Notes: generated by a model from the sequence alone, not told the origin. 64,000 nucleotides of DNA from Nitrincola alkalisediminis (GCF_009821115.1 NZ_VYTY01000002.1:186001-250000); one strand, 5' to 3'; counted from the stretch's first letter, positions 48,117 through 58,722 are shown. Numbers and translations are program-made.

Positions 48117-50033
48117 TTATTGTTGGTCAGACTTGTTGCTGATGTCCTGAAGCAAATGCTCAGTCAATTCGGCAAGTGTCAATGTACCAAGATCTGAGCC
48201 GGAGCGCGTACGCACTGCAACGGAGCCAGATTCAACCTCTTTGTCACCTACCACAAGAAGGTAAGGAACTTTTTGTAAAGTATGCTCGCGGATTTTAAAG
48301 CCGATCTTCTCGTTTCTCAAGTCTAGATTCGATCGAATTCCAGCTTTTTCGAGTGTTTCGTGTACTTTTTTACAAAAATCCGCTTGTTTATCCGTAATAT
48401 TCAGCACGACCGCTTGTACAGGCGACAACCAAGTTGGCAACGCCCCCGCGTAATGCTCAATCAAAATACCAATAAAGCGCTCAAAAGAACCCAAAATCGC
48501 TCTATGAAGCATCACAGGAACTTCACGCTCACCGGCTTCATTGACAAACTGAGCACCAAGACGGCCCGGCATTGAAAAATCAACCTGTATAGTACCACAC
48601 TGCCACACGCGACCGAGACAATCTTTTAACGAAAACTCGATTTTAGGACCATAAAAAGCACCTTCGCCAGGCAGCTCTTGCCAATCAAGGTTAGCCGTGT
48701 TCAAGGCATCAGCCAAGGCTTTTTCGGCTTTATCCCAGCTTTCATCAGAGCCCACGCGCTTTTCAGGGCGAGTCGAGAGCTTGTAAATAATGTCTTTGAA
48801 GCCGAAGTCTCGATAAACCTCATGAAGAAACTCAATAAAATCGGCCACCTCTTGCTGAATAGACTGCTCAGAACAAAAGATATGCGCATCGTCTTGAACA
48901 AAACCACGAACACGCATAATACCGTGCAGCGCACCGGAAGGCTCATTTCGATGGCACGAGCCAAACTCAGCCAAACGCAAAGGCAAGTCACGGTATGAAC
49001 GCAAGCCTTGATTGAACACCTGTATATGACACGGGCAGTTCATTGGCTTAATAGCGAAATCTCGGCTCTCTGAATTTGTGGTAAACATTTCCTCATGGAA
49101 CTTGTCCCAGTGCCCTGACTTTTCCCAAAGTGTGCGTTCCACCACCTGCGGCGTTTTAATCTCTTGATATCCGTGTTCACGCTGCTTTCTGCGCATGTAT
49201 TGTTCAATTTGTTGATAAATTGTCCAACCATTTGGATGCCAAAACACCATGCCAGGCGCTTCTTCCTGCATATGGAACAAATGTAGAGCTTTACCAAGCT
49301 TACGATGATCGCGTTTTTCGGCTTCTTCTAAGCGAAATAGATACTCTTTTAGATCCTTTTTATCGCCCCAAGCTGTGCCGTAAATGCGTTGCAGCATTTC
49401 ATTATTGGAATCACCTCTCCAATAGGCACCTGCAACCTTCATAAGTTTGAATACTTTTATATGGCCCGTGGACGGTACGTGAGGTCCACGGCAGAGGTCG
49501 ATAAAATCACCTTGCTTATAAAAGGATAACGGCTGATCGCTAGGGATATCATTGATGATTTCAACCTTATACGACTCACCCATTTCTTCAAACAGAGCGA
49601 CTGCCTCTTCCCGGCTCATTAATGAACGCGACACCGCCAGATTCTGCTTTGACAGCTCGTTCATACGCGCTTCAATTTTTTCAAGGTCTTCTGGCGTAAA
49701 CGAACGCTCATACGCAAAGTCGTAATAAAAACCGTTGTCAATGACGGGGCCAATAGTGACTTGAGCGCCCGGAAATAGATCCTGAACCGCCATCGCCATT
49801 AAATGCGCACACGAGTGGCGAATAATATCGACGCCCTCATCGTCACGTGCCGTCACAATTGCCAAGTGCACATCTTCAGTGATGGTATAGCTTGTATCGA
49901 CGAGTTGACCGTTGATTTTACCGGCTAGAGCCGCTTTTGCTAAACCTGTTCCGATATTTGCAGCGACATCAAAAACAGAAACGGGATGATCAAAGCTACG
50001 CGAGCTTCCATCAGGAAGAGTAATTACAGGCAT
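48117..50033 (-). CDS. thrS: Threonyl-tRNA synthetase
   Basis: A 638-residue enzyme: N-terminal TGS domain ([20 protein letters not shown]), editing domain with HSCAH (His73, His77) and its zinc site, class II catalytic core ([17 protein letters not shown]-like [24 protein letters not shown]) and a C-terminal anticodon domain. It starts the thrS-infC-rpmI-rplT-pheST-ihfA cluster and has its own promoter and a leader hairpin resembling a tRNA-Thr anticodon arm. Confidence 0.98.
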   Translation of the reverse strand: MPVITLPDGSSRSFDHPVSVFDVAANIGTGLAKAALAGKINGQLVDTSYTITEDVHLAIVTARDDEGVDIIRHSCAHLMAMAVQDLFPGAQVTIGPVIDNGFYYDFAYERSFTPEDLEKIEARMNELSKQNLAVSRSLMSREEAVALFEEMGESYKVEIINDIPSDQPLSFYKQGDFIDLCRGPHVPSTGHIKVFKLMKVAGAYWRGDSNNEMLQRIYGTAWGDKKDLKEYLFRLEEAEKRDHRKLGKALHLFHMQEEAPGMVFWHPNGWTIYQQIEQYMRRKQREHGYQEIKTPQVVERTLWEKSGHWDKFHEEMFTTNSESRDFAIKPMNCPCHIQVFNQGLRSYRDLPLRLAEFGSCHRNEPSGALHGIMRVRGFVQDDAHIFCSEQSIQQEVADFIEFLHEVYRDFGFKDIIYKLSTRPEKRVGSDESWDKAEKALADALNTANLDWQELPGEGAFYGPKIEFSLKDCLGRVWQCGTIQVDFSMPGRLGAQFVNEAGEREVPVMLHRAILGSFERFIGILIEHYAGALPTWLSPVQAVVLNITDKQADFCKKVHETLEKAGIRSNLDLRNEKIGFKIREHTLQKVPYLLVVGDKEVESGSVAVRTRSGSDLGTLTLAELTEHLLQDISNKSDQQ

Positions 50034-50054
50034 GACAATATCCTTACCTTAGTG

Positions 50055-50075
50055 GTGGCCCCTACGACAGGCCAC
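50055..50075 (-). promoter_or_regulatory. Leader hairpin before thrS, candidate ThrRS operator
   Basis: On the minus strand GTGGCC and GGCCAC enclose the 9-base loop TGTCGTAGG. The loop contains UCGUA, the U33-CGU-A37 core of a tRNA-Thr(CGU) anticodon loop. It stands just before the AAGGA site of thrS. In E. coli, ThrRS binds an anticodon-like hairpin in this place and blocks ribosome entry. The match is structural and short, so this is an inference. Confidence 0.45.
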
Positions 50076-50131
50076 ATAAGCAATTAAATGCTGGAAAATA
50101 AAAGCCGTACAAACCAAGTACAGCGTGTAGA

Positions 50132-50160
50132 AGTATATCAAACCCCGTCGCATTAACCAA
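50132..50160 (-). promoter_or_regulatory. Sigma-70 promoter of thrS
   Basis: On the minus strand TTGGTT (50160-50155) and TATACT (50137-50132) are 17 bases apart. The start point would be near 50125, giving a leader of about 90 bases that includes the hairpin at 50055-50075. Confidence 0.65.
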
Positions 50161-50217
50161 CCAAGCCTTCTACTTGAGATGACCCTAACCTATCATCGGA
50201 GACTTGGGTTCAACTCA

Positions 50218-51207
50218 TCACGCAACTTGATGACAACAGGCACCCGTCGTATTTAACTCACGTAAATTGCTTAAGGTAATTTCAGCTATTTGGGTCAATG
50301 CTTCTTCCGTAAAAAACCCTTGATGTCCCGTAATGAGCACATTTGGAAAAGTCATTAAACGAGACAAGTCATCATCCGTTAATATTTCATCGGAAAGATC
50401 CCGAAAAAAGAACTCACTTTCCTGCTCATACACGTCCAAGGCTAAATACCCTATTTGCCCCGATTTAAGTGCTAAAATAGCTGCTCGAGTATCAACCAAC
50501 CCTCCTCGGCTCGTGTTGACTAGCATCACACCGCGTTTCATGTCGGCAATAGCAGGCCCATTAATTAAGTGATGATTTTCAGGGGTCAAAGGACAATGCA
50601 AACTAATAATATCAGCGCGTGAATAAAGCTCATCTAAGCGAACGTAGGTTCCACCGATGGCTAAAAAAGCATCACTTGGATAGGGATCATATCCCAACAC
50701 TTGGCAACCGAACCCCTTTAGGATGCGTGCAGTCGCAAGCCCTATCTGTCCCGTGCCGATAACCCCTACGGTTTTTTGATGCAGATTAAAGCCCAGCAAG
50801 CCATTTAATTGGAAATTACTTTCACGAACCCGGTTATACGCTCGATGCGTATGCCGATTGAGCGTTAATATCAAAGCCAAGGTGTGTTCGGCGACCGCCT
50901 CTGGCGAATAACCTGGCACTCGAACCACTTTAATCCCTAGCGCCTTAGCGGAGTCAAGATCAACTTGATTAAATCCAGCGCAGCGTAGCGCAATCCACTT
51001 AACGCCGTGACGATGCAGTGCATGTAAGCATGCACTGTCTAATTGGTCGTTAACAAAGGCACACACGGCTTCAGCACCTGCCGCTAAGCGTGCGGTTTGC
51101 ACATTCAACGGAGCCTCAAGATACTCCAACTCAAAACCAAAGTGTTGATTGGCCTTATCAAAAAAAGTTTTGTCGTAGGCTTGTGCACTAAAAAATTTTA
51201 CGTTCAT
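50218..51207 (-). CDS. ldhA: D-lactate dehydrogenase, LdhA-type 2-hydroxyacid dehydrogenase
   Basis: A 329-residue NAD-dependent enzyme like E. coli LdhA (329): MNVKFFSAQAYDKTFFDKAN, substrate-binding RCAGFNQVDLD, nucleotide-binding VGVIGTGQIGLATARIL, TSRGGLVDT, DVYEQESEFFF and catalytic ITGHQGFFT. It reduces pyruvate to D-lactate during fermentation. It is a single gene between thrS and the RND unit. The lutABC operon further on would use the L-isomer, so the two are not one pathway. Confidence 0.88.
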   Translation of the reverse strand: MNVKFFSAQAYDKTFFDKANQHFGFELEYLEAPLNVQTARLAAGAEAVCAFVNDQLDSACLHALHRHGVKWIALRCAGFNQVDLDSAKALGIKVVRVPGYSPEAVAEHTLALILTLNRHTHRAYNRVRESNFQLNGLLGFNLHQKTVGVIGTGQIGLATARILKGFGCQVLGYDPYPSDAFLAIGGTYVRLDELYSRADIISLHCPLTPENHHLINGPAIADMKRGVMLVNTSRGGLVDTRAAILALKSGQIGYLALDVYEQESEFFFRDLSDEILTDDDLSRLMTFPNVLITGHQGFFTEEALTQIAEITLSNLRELNTTGACCHQVA

Positions 51208-51305
51208 CCTAAAGACTCCATATTTAGTCTGCAGACATAAGGTACGCCTGCGCTTCGCTCAAGCATAGCCAGAACCCCCTTACTCATTCTAGCAAAAACA
51301 AGCAA

Positions 51306-54300
51306 TTAACGTATGACGACTCGCATTAAGGCCGGAATCACCAACAAAACCAATAGCGTTGCAACCGCTAAGCCGAACATAATTGAAACCGCCATTGGAA
51401 TCAGAAACTGCGCCTGCACGGAGGTCTCAAAGAGCAACGGCACCAGCCCGACTATAGTTGTGATTGATGTGATTAAAACAGCCCTTAATCTTTGGCAGGA
51501 CGCCTCGATAATCGCCGTTTCTATATCAAGTCCTTGCTGGCGTAACTCTTGGTAAAAGCTGACCAATATAATTGAGTTATTGACCACTATTCCAGTCAAA
51601 CCAAAAATGCCAAAGAAGGATAAAAGCGTAAGCTCTAAGCCTAATAACCAGTGTCCTGCCACAGCACCTAAAAGACCAAATGGGATGATCGCCATCACCA
51701 CCAAGGGCAATAGGTAGCTGGCGAACATCCAAGCCAACACGATGTATATCGCCAGTAAAGCAAACACGAGCCCCATTTGCATGTCAGCCATGGTCTCACG
51801 TTGGTCGACTGCTCGCCCTTGAAATGACCAATCAATGCCATAGTCATTCACCAAGCGTGGCATGACCTCATTGGCTAAACGCTCTCGAATCAACCCCGCA
51901 TTGCCTTGCGCAGAATCCAACTCCGCTGACACTTGAATGGCAAGTCGCGCATCGGCATGACGCAGCGTTTCAAACCCCGGCTGGTACCGTATTTCAACCA
52001 ACTGATCCAAAGCGAGCCAATCTAGATTGGGAACTGGGAGATACAGCCGCTCAAGCACGAGCGCATTGTAGCGCTCGGAGTCAGGCAAGCGCACCCTGAC
52101 TTCAACTTCATCCAACCCATCTTGGTACAATTGCACCAACGCCCCCTCCAGGAACCCTCTCAACTCAGAAGCTATGTCTCTGGGTGTTAATCCCAAGGAC
52201 TCCGCCAAAGGGGTTAAGGTCAACAACAGCTGTTCACGCCCGTAAGGCGTATCATCTTCAACTGCATACAAGCCGGGTATTTCCTGCATTTGTGCCGCTA
52301 ATGTCTCTGCCGCTGCTTTAAGACGCAGAGGGTCGCTTGCGGATAAACGCACATCGATATCTCGACCGGGTGGCCCACCCGTTACCGCCGTTATCGTCAG
52401 CATATCCAGTCCTGCTGCTGGCGCCAACTCGGCTTGCCAACGTTGAATGAGTTCTCGATTGCTGATTGAGCGGCTGTCAGGTGAAGTAAGCTCAACTAGC
52501 ATCGAGGCAAATTGATCCCCTCTTGGAGCCGAACCATCTGAGCTAATCCCCTGCCCTAACCGTGTCACTTTCACCCGAACCACCGATTGCTCGAGTGATT
52601 CAGTCACTCGGTCCAAAGCCGCTTCAACTTCACTCATGTAGGCCTCAACTTTTTGAGGAGGCGTTCCCGATACAAAGGCTACATTGGCTCGTAAGGTCGT
52701 ACCATCAGGGCTTGGAAAAAACGTAAACCCAACACGACCTCCTGCGAGCAAACCAACAGCCAAAATCAACAACGCCACCGCACTTGTTAAGGTCACCCCT
52801 CGAGCCCGAATTGCCGCTGTAACGCTGCGCCGGAAAGGCCCCTCTCGAAATCGATGTAACCCTCGCTCAAAGCGACCTCGAAAACCCTGCTCCTCTTGTT
52901 TTAACTGGGCTCTCGAAACAGCCAATCCCTTCGACAGCTGATGGGGTAAAATCAGAAAACTGATGATCAAGGTTGCTAAAATCACACAAATCACAACCAA
53001 CGGAATCTCGAAGAGAATTTTTCCCATAATGCCACCAATCAGCATTAAGGGAAAAAAAGCCGCCACGGTTGTTAAAGATGATGCAATCACAGGCCCCAAC
53101 ATTCTCTGTGCACCCAGCCGTGCAGACTCCTCGGCAGATTTTCCTTGAGTGCGCAATGTGTAAGCGTGCTCACTGACCACAATGGCATTGTCGACAATAA
53201 TCCCCAAGGACATAATAAAGCCAAAAAGTGATAGCATATTGATGCTACCCCCCGCGAGATACAAGGCGATAAACGCAGTGGTAAATGCAATCGGAATCCC
53301 CAATGCAACACGCAAGGCTAAGCGTCCACTTAAAAACAAAAACAAAATGGCTAAGACTAAAATCAGCCCACCGACACCATTTTTAAGCAATAGATGAATC
53401 CGCTCGCTGATAAGTTGCCATAACTGATCATAAACTTTGAGTTCCACTCCGCTGGGCAGTTGTGGCTCAGTTAATGCCAACCACTGATTAAACCGTCGAG
53501 CCGCTTCTAACGCATCCGTACTTTCCGTTCGCTGCAGCAAGAGTTCGAGAGCAGGCTTGCCCTGGTAACGAACGCGCGTTTCACTGTCGCGTGAGCGCCG
53601 CTCAATATGGGCAATATCCCCTAACTGAATCCGCCCTTGCTCCGTTGAGTGCGTGATAGGCAAACGAGCAAAACTTGTCTCATCTCTCGCCTGCTCTAAA
53701 AATCGTAATTGACGCCCTCCTTGATCACGTCCAAATTGGCCCGCGGGCTGATCGGAGGTGTAACGTGCAATCGTTTCGGCAATTTGGCTCGGCGATTGAT
53801 TTAACGTCATCAAGGCCGAACTGGGAATTTCAATGGATACAACCTCTTCGGGCAGTCCAACAAAGTCAACTTTTTCAATGCCGATATCCAACAACTCTCG
53901 TTCAAACTGGCGCGCTAACCCACGAAGTTCTGACATGGAGCCAGGGCCTGACAAAAGCATCCGAACAATGGGCTCATAGCGAAGGATACGACTGACAATG
54001 GGTGTCTCTGCATTGGCTGGCAAATTCCTTTGTTGGCCCACGCGATCCTCAACCTGTGCTAAGGCTTGCGTCATATCCGTTCCGTCACGGAACTCTAAGG
54101 TAATCGCTGAAATTCCAAGGCTTGAGGTTGAAGTCATGGACTTTAAACCATCTACACTACGAAGCGATTGCTCTAGAGGAAGCGTTAATCCGGCCTCAAC
54201 ATCCTCAGCACTGGCCCCTGTCCAAACGACTCTGACACTGACAATATCGAGATTGAAGGTCGGAAAGAACTGTGTATTTAACTTTGACAAAGCCCAAATA

Positions 54301-54386
54301 CCCGACATCAGCATCAGCATAATCAATAAAGGACTTGCTAAGGGGTGTCGAATAAATAAACTGATAAATCCCTGCTTAGGTAACAT
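51306..54386 (-). CDS. RND-family efflux permease (AcrB/VexF-like)
   Basis: A 1026-residue inner-membrane proton antiporter with 12 helices in two repeats and two large periplasmic loops. Motifs: PLASPLLIMLMLMSGIW helix 1, GxxVDNAIVV (SLGIIVDNAIVVSEHAYT) in helix 4, and GIFGLTGIVVNNSIILVSFY in helix 10. The usual Asp-Asp pair of helix 4 is Asp-Asn here, as in several RND subgroups. It follows its adaptor gene by 9 bases. No outer-membrane TolC gene lies nearby, so a channel from elsewhere must serve it. The substrate is unknown. Confidence 0.93.
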   Translation of the reverse strand: MLPKQGFISLFIRHPLASPLLIMLMLMSGIWALSKLNTQFFPTFNLDIVSVRVVWTGASAEDVEAGLTLPLEQSLRSVDGLKSMTSTSSLGISAITLEFRDGTDMTQALAQVEDRVGQQRNLPANAETPIVSRILRYEPIVRMLLSGPGSMSELRGLARQFERELLDIGIEKVDFVGLPEEVVSIEIPSSALMTLNQSPSQIAETIARYTSDQPAGQFGRDQGGRQLRFLEQARDETSFARLPITHSTEQGRIQLGDIAHIERRSRDSETRVRYQGKPALELLLQRTESTDALEAARRFNQWLALTEPQLPSGVELKVYDQLWQLISERIHLLLKNGVGGLILVLAILFLFLSGRLALRVALGIPIAFTTAFIALYLAGGSINMLSLFGFIMSLGIIVDNAIVVSEHAYTLRTQGKSAEESARLGAQRMLGPVIASSLTTVAAFFPLMLIGGIMGKILFEIPLVVICVILATLIISFLILPHQLSKGLAVSRAQLKQEEQGFRGRFERGLHRFREGPFRRSVTAAIRARGVTLTSAVALLILAVGLLAGGRVGFTFFPSPDGTTLRANVAFVSGTPPQKVEAYMSEVEAALDRVTESLEQSVVRVKVTRLGQGISSDGSAPRGDQFASMLVELTSPDSRSISNRELIQRWQAELAPAAGLDMLTITAVTGGPPGRDIDVRLSASDPLRLKAAAETLAAQMQEIPGLYAVEDDTPYGREQLLLTLTPLAESLGLTPRDIASELRGFLEGALVQLYQDGLDEVEVRVRLPDSERYNALVLERLYLPVPNLDWLALDQLVEIRYQPGFETLRHADARLAIQVSAELDSAQGNAGLIRERLANEVMPRLVNDYGIDWSFQGRAVDQRETMADMQMGLVFALLAIYIVLAWMFASYLLPLVVMAIIPFGLLGAVAGHWLLGLELTLLSFFGIFGLTGIVVNNSIILVSFYQELRQQGLDIETAIIEASCQRLRAVLITSITTIVGLVPLLFETSVQAQFLIPMAVSIMFGLAVATLLVLLVIPALMRVVIR

Positions 54387-54395
54387 GCTAACTCC

Positions 54396-55646
54396 CTAGT
54401 TACGCTCAAACCGTTCAACTGTCTCAACGGCCAACCCCTGCATCGCCTGAGGGAGACGGTTCGCAAGCACTTGATCCCCCTCTTTGAGAAGGTCCGCAAC
54501 CACTAAAAATCCTGCCTGGCCTTCTCGTACCCATTCACCTAGAACGTGTACTTTAACCGGATCTAGACGTTGCTCAACCACTCGGTAAACTTGATCACGC
54601 CCATACAATGACGCCGCGGGTATCCAGACACGAGGCTCGTTAACAGGAAGGGCCAACCAAGCTTCGACGAATCGCCCAATCGGTAAGTGTTCAGCGTCAC
54701 CCGTGTCAATTTTAAAGTAGGCTTGCAAGGTGCCTGAGGCATGTGTTTGGGAGTCAAACCGATCCAGTACAAACTGATACTCACGGCCTTCAATCTGAGC
54801 CTTAGCCATTAGAGCAACCCCCTCACGATAGGCCGTTTGAATCAAATTCAACGTACTCAGGGGTAAGGAGGCAACAAACTCAATCCGCTCAGGTACAACG
54901 AGCGTGAGCAACGGCGAACTCTGATTAACATACTCACCAGGTGCGACCTGAATCGAAATAATCCTTGAGGTTTCGGGTGCCACCACTTGAGTGGCTTCAA
55001 AATTACGCTGGGCTAATTGAAGTTGTCCTTCCGCCTGCTGTAATGAGGCATCAAGCTGTTGCAAGCGCGAGGGGTGTTGCTCTACAGCCAACTCTCGAGT
55101 CAATAGCGCCAGACGCTGCTGGCGTAAGGCTTGCTCGGCCAATTCAGCCTCACGCTCAGCCACACGATTCCCCTCGACTAAACGCCTGACACGACTCAAT
55201 TGCCGCTCAGCTAACATCACCAACTCACGCTCTTGCACCAACGCTCGTTGATCGGCTTCATATTGTGCCAAACGCTGCGCACGCTGAGACTTCACATCCT
55301 CTAATTCAGCTTGACGCTGACCTAATGCAACCTGTGCATCCAGCGGATTTAATTCCAGCAATACTTGCCCGGCATCAACACGCTCACCGACCTGTACATA
55401 CACAGCATTCACATCCCCCGCTGTTCGAGCCATCAGGTGTGTCAAAGCTGGCGTTTGTAAACGACCAAACAGCCTCAACTTAGGTGAAGCCGCTGACAAT
55501 TCAAGTTGAATCGTACTCACGGGCCAGCGCCGTTCTTCATTCACAACGGGTGGAGCCTGCGGACGTGTTGACTTCAAATACATAAAACTGATGATGGCTA
55601 ACACGATCAGCAGAAGGGGTAACCCATAACGGAAAATTCGGTTCAT
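54396..55646 (-). CDS. Periplasmic adaptor (membrane fusion) protein of the RND pump
   Basis: A 416-residue adaptor anchored by an N-terminal helix (GLPLLLIVLAIISFMYL). Barrel/lipoyl segments (VYVQVGERVDAGQVLLELNP; TSRIISIQVAPGEYVNQSSP) flank a long alpha-hairpin rich in Gln, Glu and Arg (about residues 105-220). It bridges the permease to an outer-membrane channel. First gene of the two-gene efflux unit. Confidence 0.92.
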   Translation of the reverse strand: MNRIFRYGLPLLLIVLAIISFMYLKSTRPQAPPVVNEERRWPVSTIQLELSAASPKLRLFGRLQTPALTHLMARTAGDVNAVYVQVGERVDAGQVLLELNPLDAQVALGQRQAELEDVKSQRAQRLAQYEADQRALVQERELVMLAERQLSRVRRLVEGNRVAEREAELAEQALRQQRLALLTRELAVEQHPSRLQQLDASLQQAEGQLQLAQRNFEATQVVAPETSRIISIQVAPGEYVNQSSPLLTLVVPERIEFVASLPLSTLNLIQTAYREGVALMAKAQIEGREYQFVLDRFDSQTHASGTLQAYFKIDTGDAEHLPIGRFVEAWLALPVNEPRVWIPAASLYGRDQVYRVVEQRLDPVKVHVLGEWVREGQAGFLVVADLLKEGDQVLANRLPQAMQGLAVETVERFERN

Positions 55647-55780
55647 ATACCGCCCAGTTCATTAATCTACTCGACAGGAGCAGGATCTAAAGGATACTCT
55701 TGGTTCATTTGAAATTAAGGATTTCGCATCTGTCAATTTCACTCGCCGAACATTATGAAAGCCTAAATCAGGAAATACCA

Positions 55781-56353
55781 ATGAAACTATACGGATCCTC
55801 AACGTCTCCCTTTGTTAGACGCTTAAGAGTCTTCTTATCAGGTCTTGATCATGAGTTCATCAATATCAACATTTATGAGGAAGAAGGCCGTTCAATCCTT
55901 AAATCCATTAACCCAGCTTTAAAGATTCCTATGCTGGTTGATGGCGAGAAGGTGATTTTTGATTCGCGTATTATTTTTCAACACCTGAATCAAGCTTATG
56001 TTAAGGACGCTTGGACGATCAATGATGACAATAACCTCACTCTAATTAATGCGGCTAACGATTCATACGTTGAGCTTTTTTTACTTGAAAAATCAGGCAT
56101 AGACACATCTCAAGACGCTCTATTTTTTAACCTGCAACATGAGCGCATTCAATCAACTCTCGATGTTCTGAACACCAGCGCCAGCCAAGGCAGCTTTGAC
56201 ACTTGGAACTTTGCCTCTATTTCTTTATTTTGTTTAATCGACTGGGCACTGTTTCGGTCGTTAAATACGTTTGACGCCTATCCTCATTTGTATACGTTTT
56301 ATCAAAACAATCTGGATCGTCCTATTGTGAAATCAACCGATCCACGTGACTAA
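55781..56353 (+). CDS. Glutathione S-transferase family protein
   Basis: A 190-residue protein with a thioredoxin-fold N-terminus (MKLYGSSTSPFVRRLRVFLS; NPALKIPMLVDGEKVIFDSR, glutathione-binding cis-Pro and DSR) and a helical C-terminal half. AGGAA lies 7 bases before the ATG at 55781, so I reject the longer 55700 start. The substrate is unknown. It stands alone between the efflux adaptor (divergent) and the Lrp gene (convergent). Confidence 0.85.
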   Translation: MKLYGSSTSPFVRRLRVFLSGLDHEFININIYEEEGRSILKSINPALKIPMLVDGEKVIFDSRIIFQHLNQAYVKDAWTINDDNNLTLINAANDSYVELFLLEKSGIDTSQDALFFNLQHERIQSTLDVLNTSASQGSFDTWNFASISLFCLIDWALFRSLNTFDAYPHLYTFYQNNLDRPIVKSTDPRD

Positions 56354-56386
56354 ACACGACAAGGTGCCCAGCAGACAGCAGGCCCT

Positions 56387-56869
56387 TTAGCGCTTTAGAT
56401 AGTGCAAGGGCACCGCTGTGGTGTCCACGACTTTGCGCATAATAAAAGACGACTTAACCCCTGAAACACCCGTGATCCGCGTGATTTTACCGAGCAAAAT
56501 ATCGTGATAGCTGTCCATATCGGCAACCGCAACTTTGAGTTGATAATCGGCATCATGACCTGTAATCAGATAGCATTCCATCACTTCAGGAATCTCGGCA
56601 ATCGCAGTTTCAAAAGCCTCAAAGCGCTCAGGGATATGCTTATCCATACTAATATGCAACAACGCAATTAAATTCAGGCCAACTTTGCGTTCATTGACTC
56701 GAATGACCTGACGCTCAATAAATCCATTTTCTTCCAACTGCTTCACCCGTCGAGAGCAAGGAGCCGCCGTTAGTCCAATCCGCTCCGCCAACTCCTGATT
56801 CGAAATGGAGGCATCTTTTTGAAGTTCATGCAAAATTTTGATATCAAAGCGATCTATGTCAACACTCAT
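56387..56869 (-). CDS. Lrp/AsnC-family transcriptional regulator
   Basis: A 160-residue regulator: winged helix (DIKILHELQKDASISNQELA, ERIGLTAAPCSRRVKQLEENG) and RAM domain with HDADYQLKVAVADMDSYHDI. GGAGGTGA lies directly before the ATG at 56869, so I prefer it to 56881. It is divergent from leuA with about 170 bases between starts and may regulate it, in line with Lrp proteins sensing leucine or other amino acids; that is inference from position. Confidence 0.92.
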   Translation of the reverse strand: MSVDIDRFDIKILHELQKDASISNQELAERIGLTAAPCSRRVKQLEENGFIERQVIRVNERKVGLNLIALLHISMDKHIPERFEAFETAIAEIPEVMECYLITGHDADYQLKVAVADMDSYHDILLGKITRITGVSGVKSSFIMRKVVDTTAVPLHYLKR

Positions 56870-56973
56870 ACTCACCTCCATTGCGACTTAGAGCAATAAT
56901 ACTAAAGCAATACTGCAAAAAACCTAAATTTAATTGCGCACAAACGGGAAAAAGACCCAATTTAGCAAGCCTA

Positions 56974-57001
56974 TTGCGCTGACTTAAGCGTACACTAATA
57001 T
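56974..57001 (+). promoter_or_regulatory. Probable sigma-70 promoter of leuA
   Basis: TTGCGC (56974-56979) and TAATAT (56996-57001) are 16 bases apart, and the leuA ATG is 36 bases downstream. No leucine-rich leader peptide or T-box is visible in the 155-base gap, so attenuation of the enteric type is not supported. Confidence 0.5.
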
Positions 57002-57036
57002 TCAAATCAAGACTCGACTTAATATGGGACTGCAAC

Positions 57037-58713
57037 ATGTTTGATCATCGTAAGTATCGCGCTTTCACCCCCATTCGTTTGACAGACCGCACTTGGCCTG
57101 ACCAGCAGATTACGAAGGCTCCTCTATGGTGTAGTGTAGATCTTCGTGATGGCAATCAAGCATTGATTAACCCAATGAACGTTGAACAAAAAACACGCAT
57201 GTTCCAATTGTTGGTCAAGCTAGGCTTTAAAGAAATCGAAGTGGGCTTTCCCTCAGCCTCACAGCCCGACTTTGATTTTGTGCGTAAGTTAATTGTTGAG
57301 AACCTTATTCCTGACGATGTAACAATTCAGGTCTTGACTCAAGCCAGAGAAGAATTAATCGCGCGTTCCTACGAGTCCTTAGCAGGTGCTAAAAAGGCAA
57401 TTGTGCACGTGTATAATTCAACGTCGACCGTTCAGCGTGAGCAAGTGTTTGGTATGGATCGCGAGGGCATTAAAGCCATCGCGGTTCAGGGTGCCAAATG
57501 GGTCAAAGCCTATTCCGAACAATACCCTGATACCGAATGGGCCTTCCAGTACTCGCCCGAAAGTTTCACGGGAACTGAAATGGAGTATGCAGTAGAAGTC
57601 TGTGATGCGGTCATTGCCGAATGGCAACCTGAAACGGGGCGTAAAGTCATTATTAATTTACCTGCAACGGTTGAAATGTCGACGCCGAACGTCTTTGCCG
57701 ATCAAATTGAGTATTTCTGCCGTCATTTGGCACAACGCCAATCAGTGATCATCAGCTTGCACACTCACAATGACCGTGGCTGTGGCGTTGCCGCCGCCGA
57801 GTTAGGCATTATGGCCGGTGCTGATCGTATTGAAGGAACCTTACTGGGCAATGGTGAGCGTACTGGCAACATGGACATCGTCACTCTGGGCATGAATCTG
57901 TATTCTCAGGGCATTGATCCAACCCTCAATTTTTCCAACATTAAAGAAATTATTGAAGTGGTTGAGTACTGCACAGAACTGCCCGTGGCTGCTCGCCATC
58001 CTTGGGCTGGCGAGTTGGTTTACACCGCGTTTTCGGGAAGCCACCAAGATGCGATTCGTAAATCGATTCAGTACCATGAAAAGCATCAATTGCCCCATTG
58101 GGAAGTCGCCTATCTTCCAATCGATCCACGCGATATTGGTCGTGAATACGAGGCGGTTGTCCGGATCAACAGTCAAAGCGGTAAGGGCGGCGTTGCCTTG
58201 GTGCTTGAGCGTGACTACGGCATCAGCTTACCTAAGTGGATGCACAGTGAAATCAGCCGTGTTGTCCAAAAAGCGTCGGAAAACACAGGGGCTGAAATCA
58301 CCTCTTTACAGATTAAGACACTGTTTGAGCAACACTTTAACCGTATACCCTATGGCTGGTCACTCAATGGGTATGATCTGCACACGAACCAGTCGATCGT
58401 GGAGGGACGCTTTAATGTCGCCGCTCAATTGCCCGCATTTGAAGGAAAAGGCACAGGTGCTGTGGAAGCATTGGTTCATGCACTTGAACAGCGCTTCAAT
58501 GTTGAAATTAACGTCACACACTTTGATGAAAGTGCCTTAACCGAGGGGACTGACGCCAAAGCCCAGGCCTGTGTTGCCTTGCAGATTGATGGCATAACCT
58601 ATTCAGCAGTGACCTCTGCCGATGACACGTCTGCGGCTGCGTTACAGGCTGTACTCAGTGCCTTTGCACGCTCACCGTTCAGCCAAACAGCACTGGAGCA
58701 AAAAATAGCCTAA
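57037..58713 (+). CDS. leuA: 2-Isopropylmalate synthase
   Basis: A 558-residue enzyme of the longer LeuA subgroup (as in Corynebacterium and Pseudomonas; starts MFDHRKYRAFTPIRLTDRTW). The DRE-TIM barrel signature is LWCSVDLRDGNQAL and the metal-binding HxH is SLHTHNDRGCG; the C-terminal LeuA dimer domain (about 430-545) carries the leucine feedback site. It condenses 2-oxoisovalerate with acetyl-CoA, the first committed step of leucine synthesis. No other leu gene is adjacent. Confidence 0.96.
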   Translation: MFDHRKYRAFTPIRLTDRTWPDQQITKAPLWCSVDLRDGNQALINPMNVEQKTRMFQLLVKLGFKEIEVGFPSASQPDFDFVRKLIVENLIPDDVTIQVLTQAREELIARSYESLAGAKKAIVHVYNSTSTVQREQVFGMDREGIKAIAVQGAKWVKAYSEQYPDTEWAFQYSPESFTGTEMEYAVEVCDAVIAEWQPETGRKVIINLPATVEMSTPNVFADQIEYFCRHLAQRQSVIISLHTHNDRGCGVAAAELGIMAGADRIEGTLLGNGERTGNMDIVTLGMNLYSQGIDPTLNFSNIKEIIEVVEYCTELPVAARHPWAGELVYTAFSGSHQDAIRKSIQYHEKHQLPHWEVAYLPIDPRDIGREYEAVVRINSQSGKGGVALVLERDYGISLPKWMHSEISRVVQKASENTGAEITSLQIKTLFEQHFNRIPYGWSLNGYDLHTNQSIVEGRFNVAAQLPAFEGKGTGAVEALVHALEQRFNVEINVTHFDESALTEGTDAKAQACVALQIDGITYSAVTSADDTSAAALQAVLSAFARSPFSQTALEQKIA

Positions 58714-58722
58714 GTGATAAAC

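Noticed and set aside
56882-57036. Leucine leader-peptide attenuator before leuA
   Set aside because: No short frame with clustered Leu codons and no terminator hairpin in the gap.
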